Below are positions 9,653 to 19,745 of a stretch of DNA of 64,000 bases, one piece after another. Origin of the DNA: Desulfobulbus rhabdoformis (GTDB lineage: Bacteria; Desulfobacterota; Desulfobulbia; Desulfobulbales; Desulfobulbaceae); NCBI RefSeq assembly GCF_016919065.1, contig NZ_JAFFQA010000018.1, positions 1 to 64,000 of the forward strand, in the 5' to 3' direction. The notes beneath the pieces were generated by a model. It saw only the letters and a program-made list of their open reading frames with translations, made no database searches and was not told where the DNA came from. A program made the translations under genes and the position numbers. The number at the start of each line of letters is the position of its first letter. The stretch's first letter is position 1.

Positions 9653-9943
9653 ATGATGGTCTTGGTGAGTTACGACGTGAGGACAAGCGAGCCAGGTGGG
9701 GCTAAGAGACTTCGCAGGGTGGCAAAAGTCTGCCGAAATCATGGGCAACGGGTCCAGTTCTCAGTGTTTGAGTGTATCGTCGATCCTGCACAATGGGTCA
9801 AATTACGGCAAGCACTAATAAACGAGATTGATCCGGAGGCGGATAGCCTGCGCTTTTATTTCCTTGGTGCCAATTGGCGTAACCGCGTTGAACATATAGG
9901 TGCCAAAGTAACTGTGGACCAGGAAGGTCCTTTAATTATTTGA
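9653..9943 (+). CDS. cas2: Cas2, structural partner of Cas1
   Basis: Cas2 dimerises between two Cas1 dimers to form the spacer-integration complex. The 96-residue protein has the Cas2 ferredoxin fold signature (MVLVSYDVRT at the N-terminus, RVAKVCRNHGQRVQFSVFEC) and ends with strand LRFYFLG and a short tail. Two adjacent ATGs (9653, 9656) follow an AGGAG ribosome site; 9653 is used here. It is the last cas gene, and the array leader follows directly. Confidence 0.96.
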   Translation: MMVLVSYDVRTSEPGGAKRLRRVAKVCRNHGQRVQFSVFECIVDPAQWVKLRQALINEIDPEADSLRFYFLGANWRNRVEHIGAKVTVDQEGPLII

Positions 9944-10115
9944 AAGAGGCCGCGAACCGCCTGTAACCAAAAATTTCCGGCTGGTTCGCGATACACTATA
10001 ATGCGGTGTTGGTGCATCATGGTTGGGGGCGAGGAGGTGAAAATATCCGCCAATTTTTAACAATCGCGGAATACAGTAAATTAGCTGATGAATTTCAGAA
10101 TGTTATGATTCAGCA
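9944..10115 (+). promoter_or_regulatory. CRISPR leader
   Basis: These 172 bp between cas2 and the first repeat have no ORF and sit at the leader end as judged by repeat decay at the far end. The stretch contains an inverted repeat (GCGAACCGCC near 9952 and GGCTGGTTCGCG near 9980) and an AT-rich downstream half (AATTTTTAACAATCG, then TACAGTAAATTAG). It should hold the promoter for precursor crRNA and the Cas1-Cas2 docking site. No promoter boxes are assigned with confidence. Confidence 0.7.
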
Positions 10116-13100
10116 GTCGCCCCTTCACGGGGGCGTGGATTGAAACCTATTGCGGTAATTTCAGGATTTATTGTTCTTGTTGTCGCCCCTTCACGGGGGC
10201 GTGGATTGAAACCCTGGTGGCCTGTCTCGGTTGGGGCTCCGCCGCCTGGTCGCCCCTTCACGGGGGCGTGGATTGAAACTAATATTTCCGCCCAAAAAAG
10301 GCCTAACTCGTTGGGTCGCCCCTTCACGGGGGCGTGGATTGAAACTCTTTTTCTCCTCCCCAGGTAGTCAAAACCGTCTCAGTCGCCCCTTCACGGGGGC
10401 GTGGATTGAAACCTGGAGTACGAGGCATAACGCCGAACTCAGCGGAGTCGCCCCTTCACGGGGGCGTGGATTGAAACTTCAACCTGAACCCACTTCTTTG
10501 CATTGTCCTGCGTCGCCCCTTCACGGGGGCGTGGATTGAAACGTATGGTAGTTGTCAGCCTCTGTTACGGTCACGTGTCGCCCCTTCACGGGGGCGTGGA
10601 TTGAAACCGGGGGTGGCTGTTAATCAGGATGGAAAGAGCCTCGTCGCCCCTTCACGGGGGCGTGGATTGAAACCGGTAAATCATTGACTATTAGCTTAAT
10701 ATGTGAGTCGCCCCTTCACGGGGGCGTGGATTGAAACTTTGCATTGTCCTGCTGGTAAAGCTCCCACCAAGTCGCCCCTTCACGGGGGCGTGGATTGAAA
10801 CGCCGGGTAATCCTTCGCACCCCGGTTGACACCGGTCGCCCCTTCACGGGGGCGTGGATTGAAACCCACGACTTGATTGCAGGTGATTGGAAACATCTAG
10901 TCGCCCCTTCACGGGGGCGTGGATTGAAACTTGTCAGCGTTTGCGACTTCCAAGGCGTCAACTCGTCGCCCCTTCACGGGGGCGTGGATTGAAACTTTAT
11001 TTTCATGATTAAAATATAAAAGATATTTCTGTCGCCCCTTCACGGGGGCGTGGATTGAAACCATGGTGGCCACCACAGCGGGCACCAGTGGTACCGGTCG
11101 CCCCTTCACGGGGGCGTGGATTGAAACCCGGAATTCCCTCAGTGATGCAGACAACCAACTCAGTCGCCCCTTCACGGGGGCGTGGATTGAAACTCTCTTG
11201 ACGACAAAGTCTGTAACGGAGCGGCATAGTCGCCCCTTCACGGGGGCGTGGATTGAAACCTAGACCTGAGTGGCACCGGGGTGACCTCACTGCCGTCGCC
11301 CCTTCACGGGGGCGTGGATTGAAACATCCATCACAGCAGGATGGTATCACGACGGTGGAAGTCGCCCCTTCACGGGGGCGTGGATTGAAACACCTTTCAA
11401 AAAAAAATCCCCTGAAAGCGCATGGCGTCGCCCCTTCACGGGGGCGTGGATTGAAACGGTCTGTCTCTGAGCAAGGTGGTCGAGTGTTGCAGTCGCCCCT
11501 TCACGGGGGCGTGGATTGAAACAGTGCCATCGTCAAAGGTTGCGGTTAGGGTAAAAGTCGCCCCTTCACGGGGGCGTGGATTGAAACTTCTGAGGCACAA
11601 GAGTAAATGATTAAAGGAAAAGTCGCCCCTTCACGGGGGCGTGGATTGAAACTTCCCCCTTTGCTTAGAACGGTACATCGTCGCCAGTCGCCCCTTCACG
11701 GGGGCGTGGATTGAAACTGAAAGGTCAAAACGGACAGAGATATCTCAAGACAGTCGCCCCTTCACGGGGGCGTGGATTGAAACACAAGGATTGCCGGAAC
11801 TCTGCGGCAATCCAACTGTCGCCCCTTCACGGGGGCGTGGATTGAAACTCCGGCCAAAGCGCCGTGCCGTCTTTCCGTAGCGCGTCGCCCCTTCACGGGG
11901 GCGTGGATTGAAACTCAGCTTCCCACAGTTCATCGTCGAGCAACCACTGTCGCCCCTTCACGGGGGCGTGGATTGAAACCTCAGGAGTCCAATTTTCACC
12001 AGTAGCGGTTGTGCGTCGCCCCTTCACGGGGGCGTGGATTGAAACAGTGCGCTGGCGACACCAGTAAAGGAGTCTTGCCGTCGCCCCTTCACGGGGGCGT
12101 GGATTGAAACCCACCATAAGTTGATTCGCTGGAAACAGAGATTGGTCGCCCCTTCACGGGGGCGTGGATTGAAACCCAGGAGACGTGACCGCCAGTCGTT
12201 TAAATTGCGGGTCGCCCCTTCACGGGGGCGTGGATTGAAACGAAATTGAAGTGATTGTTTGAAACAAAAGCGCCCCGTCGCCCCTTCACGGGGGCGTGGA
12301 TTGAAACGCAGACTGTGAATATGCATGGACTTCGCTCGACGCGTCGCCCCTTCACGGGGGCGTGGATTGAAACAGCGAATTGGCCGAGGATGAGAAGAGA
12401 TGATCTCGTCGCCCCTTCACGGGGGCGTGGATTGAAACTTCAACCTGAACCCACTTCTTTGCATTGTCCTGCGTCGCCCCTTCACGGGGGCGTGGATTGA
12501 AACCGAGTTAAAGGGAAAGACACGTATACCCGTGATGAGTCGCCCCTTCACGGGGGCGTGGATTGAAACCTGGTTGATGTCGCTGAACTCGCAGGCTTTG
12601 AGCCGTCGCCCCTTCACGGGGGCGTGGATTGAAACTTCAATCTTAACTGGTCCATGCCAGGACAATGGGGTCGCCCCTTCACGGGGGCGTGGATTGAAAC
12701 AAGGGCTTGTTGTATTGCTAAAGACATGGGTAAAGGTCGCCCCTTCACGGGGGCGTGGATTGAAACACTTCCGAACCGATCAGCGACGAACAGGCAGCAG
12801 AGTCGCCCCTTCACGGGGGCGTGGATTGAAACTCGTGAGCGGAGAGTACACTACCAGGCAATGGGAAGGTCGCCCCTTCACGGGGGCGTGGATTGAAACT
12901 ATTTCCGTCACCGATTTATTGCAAGCTCTCTCAGGTCGCCCCTTCACGGGGGCGTGGATTGAAACATAAGAGCCATATAAAGATCTTTAGATGATGCCAT
13001 GTCGCCCCTTCACGGGGGCGTGGATTGAAACTTCAGAGCCAAGATCTGCTCGGAGCTTGCCCCGGGTCGCCCCTTCACGGGGGCGTGGATTGAAACCTCT

Positions 13101-16100
13101 ATGTTGTTGGAGAGCCTGCCGCCGAAGTCAGTCGCCCCTTCACGGGGGCGTGGATTGAAACTCCGCCAATAGCATCTACATCAACATCAACAAGCAGTCG
13201 CCCCTTCACGGGGGCGTGGATTGAAACGTGAACGGCGGAGCGCCCTTTGTTGCTGGAACATCGGTCGCCCCTTCACGGGGGCGTGGATTGAAACGTTTAG
13301 CGGCGCGACAGATAGACGCATTGCCGAGGTCGCCCCTTCACGGGGGCGTGGATTGAAACAAGTCCGTGCTATCTGTAATTTCAAACCCTTGTATGTCGCC
13401 CCTTCACGGGGGCGTGGATTGAAACCCTCAAAGGCCTTGAGCTTGTCCTGTACCGCCTTTGTCGCCCCTTCACGGGGGCGTGGATTGAAACTCTCCATAT
13501 CTTGAGACATTGATCTGCCGTCTAAGTCGCCCCTTCACGGGGGCGTGGATTGAAACAGAGCGAAGAGACTGTAAGGGCTGACCAAACCGGAGTCGCCCCT
13601 TCACGGGGGCGTGGATTGAAACGTTGAGCCTGGTTTACAAAATAGCGTCTCTGTCACGTCGCCCCTTCACGGGGGCGTGGATTGAAACCCCCATAGCTGC
13701 CTCGCATTTGTGTAGCAAGAGTCTCGTCGCCCCTTCACGGGGGCGTGGATTGAAACAGGTCATTCTTGACAAGATTTACGCAGTCGGCGGGTCGCCCCTT
13801 CACGGGGGCGTGGATTGAAACATCCAGGTGCAGGAAGCAGAGGCATACCTGGCCGAGTCGCCCCTTCACGGGGGCGTGGATTGAAACTTCTCCATCATCC
13901 CGAGAGCGATTTGCTCGTAAAGTCGCCCCTTCACGGGGGCGTGGATTGAAACTCAAAGGATGTGGTTGTCACCGATGCTCCGGATCAGGTCGCCCCTTCA
14001 CGGGGGCGTGGATTGAAACTCGTCATGAAATGACCATAGACCAGATCAAGAAAGTCGCCCCTTCACGGGGGCGTGGATTGAAACGCCTCGGTCAAGCGCT
14101 CAACCTTTTCCACCAGCTGGTCGCCCCTTCACGGGGGCGTGGATTGAAACTAAATGCCCCGATTAGGAAGATAGCCATAGAAAAGTCGCCCCTTCACGGG
14201 GGCGTGGATTGAAACATTGCGCAAATGTCTTTTTCTTTACTTCTTTCTTTGTCGCCCCTTCACGGGGGCGTGGATTGAAACAATGCTCCTGCTCTTTCAG
14301 CGTACAGCAACACCGTGTCGCCCCTTCACGGGGGCGTGGATTGAAACAGCCATGGCTTTGTGGAAATCTTGCAGCCGTAAAGTCGCCCCTTCACGGGGGC
14401 GTGGATTGAAACAGGGACGGCAAGTACCTGAGCAGCACCGAAGATCACGTCGCCCCTTCACGGGGGCGTGGATTGAAACATGGAAGCAGTACGCGACGCC
14501 TAACGTGGCGATCGTCGCCCCTTCACGGGGGCGTGGATTGAAACACAACAAAGCTGACGCTCTGCTGATGGCATCATCTAGTCGCCCCTTCACGGGGGCG
14601 TGGATTGAAACATCTTTAGCTAGGCCAGCATCCAGGTTGGTACCATGTCGCCCCTTCACGGGGGCGTGGATTGAAACAGCCATAATGCTCTCCTTATAAG
14701 AGGAAATTGAAAGTCGCCCCTTCACGGGGGCGTGGATTGAAACCTCTAAGGCCGTCAAGAGCAGGTCAACGCGGCCTTGTCGCCCCTTCACGGGGGCGTG
14801 GATTGAAACTTTTTTGCTGACGTATTTTCTGAGCCGCTTTGACTCTGTCGCCCCTTCACGGGGGCGTGGATTGAAACGGCAATAACACCGAGACCAGCCC
14901 GAAGATCAAAGGTGTCGCCCCTTCACGGGGGCGTGGATTGAAACTTTGGGGCATAAGGGGATTACCGCATTGACTGTCAGTCGCCCCTTCACGGGGGCGT
15001 GGATTGAAACGCGACCTCGAATTTGAGCAGGTACTCGATGTACACCAGGTCGCCCCTTCACGGGGGCGTGGATTGAAACAAAGAGGCTGGTCGGGAACTC
15101 AAAAAAGCTCGCGGTCGCCCCTTCACGGGGGCGTGGATTGAAACTGATAGCTATTGTAAAATATCTCAAAGCAACAAAGTCGCCCCTTCACGGGGGCGTG
15201 GATTGAAACTGGTCGCCGCAGGCCTCGGCATCCTGCTCCTGTAGTCGCCCCTTCACGGGGGCGTGGATTGAAACAGGTCAAAGGTAGCCTGCATCCTGGG
15301 GTGCCCCTGTCGCCCCTTCACGGGGGCGTGGATTGAAACTTTAAGGATCTGAGGAAGACGTGACATCACCGGTGGTCGCCCCTTCACGGGGGCGTGGATT
15401 GAAACTTGAATGGGGTTCAGGGGGCCGGAGGTTCAAATCCTGTCGCCCCTTCACGGGGGCGTGGATTGAAACCAATATGTTTGGCTTCGCAGTTGCGAGA
15501 TAAAGCAGTCGCCCCTTCACGGGGGCGTGGATTGAAACGACTTGCCCAAATTACAAAAAGTCAAGAGATAAGGTCGCCCCTTCACGGGGGCGTGGATTGA
15601 AACATTGTGCAACTGGTGGACCGGGCAAACAGGCTGGAGGTCGCCCCTTCACGGGGGCGTGGATTGAAACTTGCTGCGTTTAAATGCCTGACCCAAGACA
15701 CGGCAGTCGCCCCTTCACGGGGGCGTGGATTGAAACATTGATAAGATCGGCAAGCTGTCCTTCGCTGGAACGTCGCCCCTTCACGGGGGCGTGGATTGAA
15801 ACGCGAATAAGTTTGCGGAGGTGGCCGCATGAAAGCAGGTCGCCCCTTCACGGGGGCGTGGATTGAAACAGATGTTTTTTGTACATCATGGGAGACAGGT
15901 AGCGTCGCCCCTTCACGGGGGCGTGGATTGAAACGCTGCAGATTTGGAACAGCAAGCAACAACCCACGTGTCGCCCCTTCACGGGGGCGTGGATTGAAAC
16001 CCGAAATCCTGGGTAACCAAAGATCCGTCTGTCCGGTCGCCCCTTCACGGGGGCGTGGATTGAAACCTGCAATGACTGAAACTGTCCATTACAACTGGTG

Positions 16101-16648
16101 GTCGCCCCTTCACGGGGGCGTGGATTGAAACTCATCGGTTGAGAGTTGCCGTTTTTCACTCTCAGGTCGCCCCTTCACGGGGGCGTGGATTGAAACAGGC
16201 GTTTTACTGATCCGCTCCCCCGCGAGCTGGTGTCGCCCCTTCACGGGGGCGTGGATTGAAACGAAGCCAGAGAAGAATCAAGGAAACATGCAGGAAGGTG
16301 AGTCGCCCCTTCACGGGGGCGTGGATTGAAACATAACTTGCATGGCGCTTACAGCTTGTGACGATGTCGCCCCTTCACGGGGGCGTGGATTGAAACCAGT
16401 TTGCCGAGGTGTCCCAGGAAAGAACTGCGTGTCGCCCCTTCACGGGGGCGTGGATTGAAACAATTCAGATGAATCCGGTCTCTCCATGTCATAAGTCGCC
16501 CCTTCACGGGGGCGTGGATTGAAACACCTGCTCCACATTGCGCCAGCAGATGCTCCCAGGTCGCCCCTTCACGGGGGCGTGGATTGAAACAGCGATCCGC
16601 AGCTGGTTAAAGCGGTTTTAATCTGTCGCCCCTTCACGGGGGCGTGGG
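10116..16648 (+). CRISPR. Type I-C CRISPR array: 100 repeats, 99 spacers
   Basis: By hand count there are 99 complete copies of a 31-bp repeat. It starts GTCGCCCCTTCACGGGGGCG and ends TGGATTGAAAC, and its stem is CGCCCC/GGGGGCG. A final repeat at 16625-16648 is cut after 24 bp. Spacers run from about 33 to 39 bp. The I-C-type 3' end ATTGAAAC and the decayed last repeat fix the leader on the cas2 side, with transcription rightward. The repeat is otherwise essentially invariant, which suggests an active array. Spacer 6 (10478-10511) and spacer 36 (12439-12472) are identical, and spacer 10 (10738-10770) overlaps them by 15 nt. All ORFs through this region on either strand come from in-frame repeat translation. 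Confidence 0.99.
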
Positions 16649-16701
16649 CTTTAATAATAAATGTTTGATACCTCTTGGGGACACTTGTAGTGTTTGTATA
16701 T

Positions 16702-17796
16702 TCACATTTCATAACGCTCCAGCCAATGAGCATATGAAGGGGGCAATACCCAGGAGGGCTTTTCAACCCCCAGCTTCCTGGCTGCAAGATACGGCCAGTG
16801 GGGATTTTCCAAATGGGAACGGCCTACCATTACCAGGTCGAGCTGATTATTTTTAACTGCGTTTTCCGCAAGGTCGGGACGGCCAAATCCCCAGGCCGAG
16901 GCCACGGGCAGGCCTGTTTCCTGCCGGACACGCCCGGCAATCGGTCCCATGAAACCAGGCCCCCAGGGGATGTTTGCCGCGGGGGTGGAAAATCCCAGGC
17001 TGACACTTAAAAAATCCAGGCCATCTTCACGGAACTGCTTGCTGAGCGCAATAGCCTCTGCAAGGGTTTCCTCATCCCGGCCATCAAATTCAATCACACC
17101 AAAACGAGCGGCCAGAGGGAAGTTTTCCGGCCATACCTCGCGGACCGCTGCCAAGGTTTCCAGGAGAAAACGCCCCCGGCCTTCGGCATCACCGCCATAC
17201 AGATCATCGCGTTTGTTGGCATGGACGCTGAAAAAGCTCTGCCCTAGATAGCCGTGGGCAAAATGCAGCTCCAGCCATTTATACCCTGCCTGCAGGGCTC
17301 GTTTGGCCGCGGCGACAAAGTCCGCCTTAACCCGCTTTATATCCTCAAGGCTCATCTCCTGCGGGACTTTGGGCAGATTGGCACCAAAGGGCAGGGCGGA
17401 AGGGGAGAAGGTGTCCCAGCTCCGGGGATCGTCAGCCGCTAAATGGTTATCACCCTCCCAGGGGAGGTTGGCGCTGGCCTTTCGTCCTGCATGACCAATC
17501 TGCAGGCCGGGAACAGCCCCGGCTGCCTGAATAAACGCCGCTATCTGGCTGTGTACCTGGGCCTGTTCATCGTTCCAGATGCCAAGGCAAGCCGGAGTAA
17601 TGCGCCCTTCCGATGATACGGCCGTTGCCTCAACGATAACCAGCCCGGCACCCCCTCGGGCAAGGGAGGGATAATGGACCAAGTGCCAGGCGTTTGGAAC
17701 TCCATCGGTGGCAGTGTATTGGCACATGGGGGGAACAACGATGCGATTTTTAAGGGTGATGTCCTTTAAAGTGAAGGGGGTAAAAAGGGCTGACAT
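16702..17796 (-). CDS. Old-yellow-enzyme NADH:flavin oxidoreductase (YqjM/NemA-like)
   Basis: This is a FMN-dependent ene-reductase, which reduces activated C=C bonds and electrophiles with NAD(P)H. The 364-residue TIM-barrel protein has the thermophilic-like/YqjM features: TLKNRIVVPPMCQYT with the redox-tuning Cys at 25, HAGRKAS (His 102 region) and LHFAHGYLGQSFFS carrying the substrate-binding His pair. The C-terminus has VMVGRSHLENPHWPYLAARKLG for FMN phosphate binding. GGAG precedes ATG 17796. It lies just beyond the CRISPR array, 50 bp from the last repeat. With the nitroreductase, dehydrogenase and NemR-like regulator to its right it forms a likely detoxification group, though elements B and A lie between them. 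Confidence 0.92.
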   Translation of the reverse strand: MSALFTPFTLKDITLKNRIVVPPMCQYTATDGVPNAWHLVHYPSLARGGAGLVIVEATAVSSEGRITPACLGIWNDEQAQVHSQIAAFIQAAGAVPGLQIGHAGRKASANLPWEGDNHLAADDPRSWDTFSPSALPFGANLPKVPQEMSLEDIKRVKADFVAAAKRALQAGYKWLELHFAHGYLGQSFFSVHANKRDDLYGGDAEGRGRFLLETLAAVREVWPENFPLAARFGVIEFDGRDEETLAEAIALSKQFREDGLDFLSVSLGFSTPAANIPWGPGFMGPIAGRVRQETGLPVASAWGFGRPDLAENAVKNNQLDLVMVGRSHLENPHWPYLAARKLGVEKPSWVLPPSYAHWLERYEM

Positions 17797-17821
17797 ATTC
17801 GCTCCTCCTGATCTTAACCTT

Positions 17822-17915
17822 GTATCCGTGACTGCGGGTGGTCACGGAACAGCGTATCCTATTAATGGGACAAAGATTTTTAAATAATCCATTTGTTGTT
17901 CAGCTTCACCCGCCG
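17822..17915. repeat. Miniature element family B, degenerate copy
   Basis: The stretch starts ATCCGTGACTGCGGGTGGTCA and ends TTCACCCGCCG. It matches the nested element at 53060-53169 in its outer inverted repeat (TCCGTGACGGCGGGTG/CACCCGCCGTCACGGA) and in internal words (GTCAC.GAACA.CG.ATC and TTGTTCAG). The right end is worn. The following 17916-17981 bases translate in reverse as YRYVAGNAGAVLMDAIKG, possibly a gene fragment; I cannot name it. Confidence 0.6.
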
Positions 17916-17981
17916 CCCCTTGATGGCATCCATCAGTACGGCACCTGCATTGCCTGCGACATACCGATAAAGTGTACTTCA

Positions 17982-18157
17982 GGGAATCTTGAATAATTGC
18001 TTTTTCTGCCATTCTCCCGGAGTCTGGCGCTTACCTTGTTATGCGAAAAATTTTATCCTCGGAATATCATGTATATGCCTGCGGTAAAATTTTTTGCATG
18101 CCTCGAAGTCTGCGCTTATCTGACCTTGATTGAAAAATCTAATTATTCAAGACACCC
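17982..18157. mobile_element. Miniature element family A, copy A2
   Basis: It has the same terminal repeats as copy A1 (GGGAATCTTGAATAATT and AATTATTCAAGACACCC) and the same 176-bp length. Its hairpin arms are arranged differently: arm X is present near the left end, arm Y is missing, and a related arm (GAAGTCTGCGCTTATCT) sits near the right end. The flanks TTCA and TTTA are not a clean duplication. It lies between the oxidoreductase and nitroreductase genes. The flank on its right (18158-18272) includes a TGCTCACGGATTCAGG motif also seen, inverted, at 53228 and holds no gene. Confidence 0.85.
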
Positions 18158-18272
18158 TTTAATCGGTACGTCACAAACTTTGAGACTGACCCTCCGATGA
18201 ATGCTCACGGATTCAGGTTTAATGTATCCCTGAAATGCAAGATTCCCACATGGCAATACTCACATTCAGGTA

Positions 18273-18791
18273 TTAGCCTCCCTGCCAGGTGTTGCGGTGG
18301 ATTCGGCTTGGATCAAACCTCTCCGGTGTTTTGCTGGACTGATCCGGCCAGCCCATTACAGCCAAGCCAAAGGGAATGATCTGCTCGGGTAGGTTGAAGA
18401 TTGTGCTGAATTGTTTGACTCGATCCTCCACGGGGTAAATACCCGTCCAGACCGCGCCCAACCCACTTGCATGAGCTGCGAGCAACAGGTTTTGCATAGC
18501 TGCAGAACAGTCCTGTACCCAGAATCCCTCGTGTTTTTGCTTTGTCAGATCACCGCAGATCAATATCCCCAGAGGCGCATTTGCCATCATGCCTGCATAC
18601 GGGTGTGCCGCCTTGATTTGCTCTTTTTTCTCCTGTTCACTGACAAGTACAAATTGCCATGGCCGTTCGTTACCAGCACTGGGCGCCATCATCGCCGCGG
18701 CAAGGATTTGCTGCACCAGATCTTCAGGAATACCTTTTTGCAGGTATTTTCTGATGCTTCTTCTCGTGTGTAAGGCGTCGAATACATCCAT
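18273..18791 (-). CDS. Nitroreductase-family FMN oxidoreductase
   Basis: This 172-residue nitroreductase-fold protein would bind FMN as a dimer and reduce nitro groups, quinones or similar electrophiles. The N-terminal motif RRSIRKYLQKGIPE and AAMMAPSAGNERPWQFV are the classic FMN-binding elements. GLGAVWTGIYP and the closing VMGWPDQ are also family hallmarks. Its start shares one base with the stop of the upstream dehydrogenase, so the two are co-transcribed. The true substrate cannot be read from sequence. Confidence 0.9.
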   Translation of the reverse strand: MDVFDALHTRRSIRKYLQKGIPEDLVQQILAAAMMAPSAGNERPWQFVLVSEQEKKEQIKAAHPYAGMMANAPLGILICGDLTKQKHEGFWVQDCSAAMQNLLLAAHASGLGAVWTGIYPVEDRVKQFSTIFNLPEQIIPFGLAVMGWPDQSSKTPERFDPSRIHRNTWQGG

Positions 18792-19675
18792 TAATGCACC
18801 TCGTTTTTGTTTTGCTCTTCTATTTCAAGATAGACGGCAGCCATGTCTTCTTTTCCTTTCCCGTTCCGCTTGGCCTTACTGTAGGTTTCCTGAGCTTTTT
18901 GGGCCAAAGGCAGGGTGATATTTTTTTGTTGTGCTTCATCGGTGATGAGGCCTAAATCCTTGGTCATCAGTTCAAGGGCAAATGCCGGAGGAAATGATTT
19001 TCTGGCGTACATGTCTTTTTTGAATTGAAACAGTGGTGTGTTGACCGCTGATTGTCCAATCAACTCGAGCATACTTGTCAGGTCCACTCCTGCCTTTTCT
19101 GCAAACAGCAGTGACTCGGCAATCCCCTGGGCGGTTATGCCAAGCAGGAGGTTAATGGCAAGTTTGGCACTGCTGCCCTTGCCGACCTCGCCAAAGGCGA
19201 TGGTTTTCTTTCCCAGTGCGTCGAAAAAAGGTTGTAGTTGCCCCAGTTCGCTTTCCAGGGCTCCCACAAGAATAACCAACTGGGCTGACTCGGCCGCTCC
19301 CACAGAGCCAGAAACCGGAGCATCGATATAGCGCCCTCCCTTTTGTGCTACCCTGTGGGCAAAGGAGGTGGAATCCATCGGAGCGATGGTACTCATATCA
19401 ACAATGGTCGTTCCCTCTGTGACCCCTGCCAAAACACCGGCCTGGGCTTCCATGACCTCGCCAATAGCTGCCCCGTTTGTCAGCATGAGAAAGGTAACAT
19501 CTGATTGCTTGACCACTTCAGCAGGTGAGGCCAGTTGAAAGGCGTCTGCCGCAACCAGGGGGGCAGCCTTTTCCGGTGTACGATTGTAGAGGTTAACGCT
19601 GAAACCTGCCTTGAGCAGGTTTTTCACCATGGGGGTTCCCATTTGGCCTGTTCCTATCCAGCCTGCAGTTTTCAT
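18791..19675 (-). CDS. Beta-hydroxyacid dehydrogenase family (GLYR/HIBADH-like) reductase
   Basis: This NAD(P)-dependent reductase of the 3-hydroxyisobutyrate dehydrogenase superfamily is about 294 residues. It has a Rossmann motif GWIGTGQMGTPMVKNLL, the substrate-binding DAPVSGSVGAAE and the catalytic-lysine helix GKGSSAKLAINLLLG. The closest functional types are glyoxylate/succinic semialdehyde reductases, which clear reactive aldehydes. I chose ATG 19675 over ATG 19687 because GAGGAA lies 6 nt before it. The intergenic region to its right carries a probable operator for the divergent-side TetR gene product (19712-19726). It forms an operon with the nitroreductase. Confidence 0.88.
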   Translation of the reverse strand: MKTAGWIGTGQMGTPMVKNLLKAGFSVNLYNRTPEKAAPLVAADAFQLASPAEVVKQSDVTFLMLTNGAAIGEVMEAQAGVLAGVTEGTTIVDMSTIAPMDSTSFAHRVAQKGGRYIDAPVSGSVGAAESAQLVILVGALESELGQLQPFFDALGKKTIAFGEVGKGSSAKLAINLLLGITAQGIAESLLFAEKAGVDLTSMLELIGQSAVNTPLFQFKKDMYARKSFPPAFALELMTKDLGLITDEAQQKNITLPLAQKAQETYSKAKRNGKGKEDMAAVYLEIEEQNKNEVH

Positions 19676-19711
19676 AATGTTCCTCATGAACTTCTAACTT
19701 TTATTAAGTAT

Positions 19712-19726
19712 TAGATCGGTCGTCTG
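19712..19726. promoter_or_regulatory. Probable operator for the NemR-like regulator
   Basis: TAGAT-CGGTC-GTCTG is a near copy of the perfect inverted repeat TAGAC-CGGTC-GTCTA found upstream of the regulator gene. It lies between the tetR stop and the dehydrogenase start, where a repressor could control the dehydrogenase-nitroreductase pair. The E. coli NemR box is a similar TAGACC...GGTCTA palindrome. Confidence 0.6.
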
Positions 19727-19745
19727 GTTTTGGTTCTCAACAAAT

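Noticed and set aside
15406..15441. tRNA gene
   Set aside because: Only a 36-bp T-arm-like piece lies between two CRISPR repeats; there is no acceptor, D or anticodon arm.
10103..16159. Dozens of ORFs of 60-165 codons on both strands with repeated RPFTGAWIET, VAPSRGRGLK or FNPRPREGAT peptides
   Set aside because: They are translations of the CRISPR repeat and have no independent coding signal.
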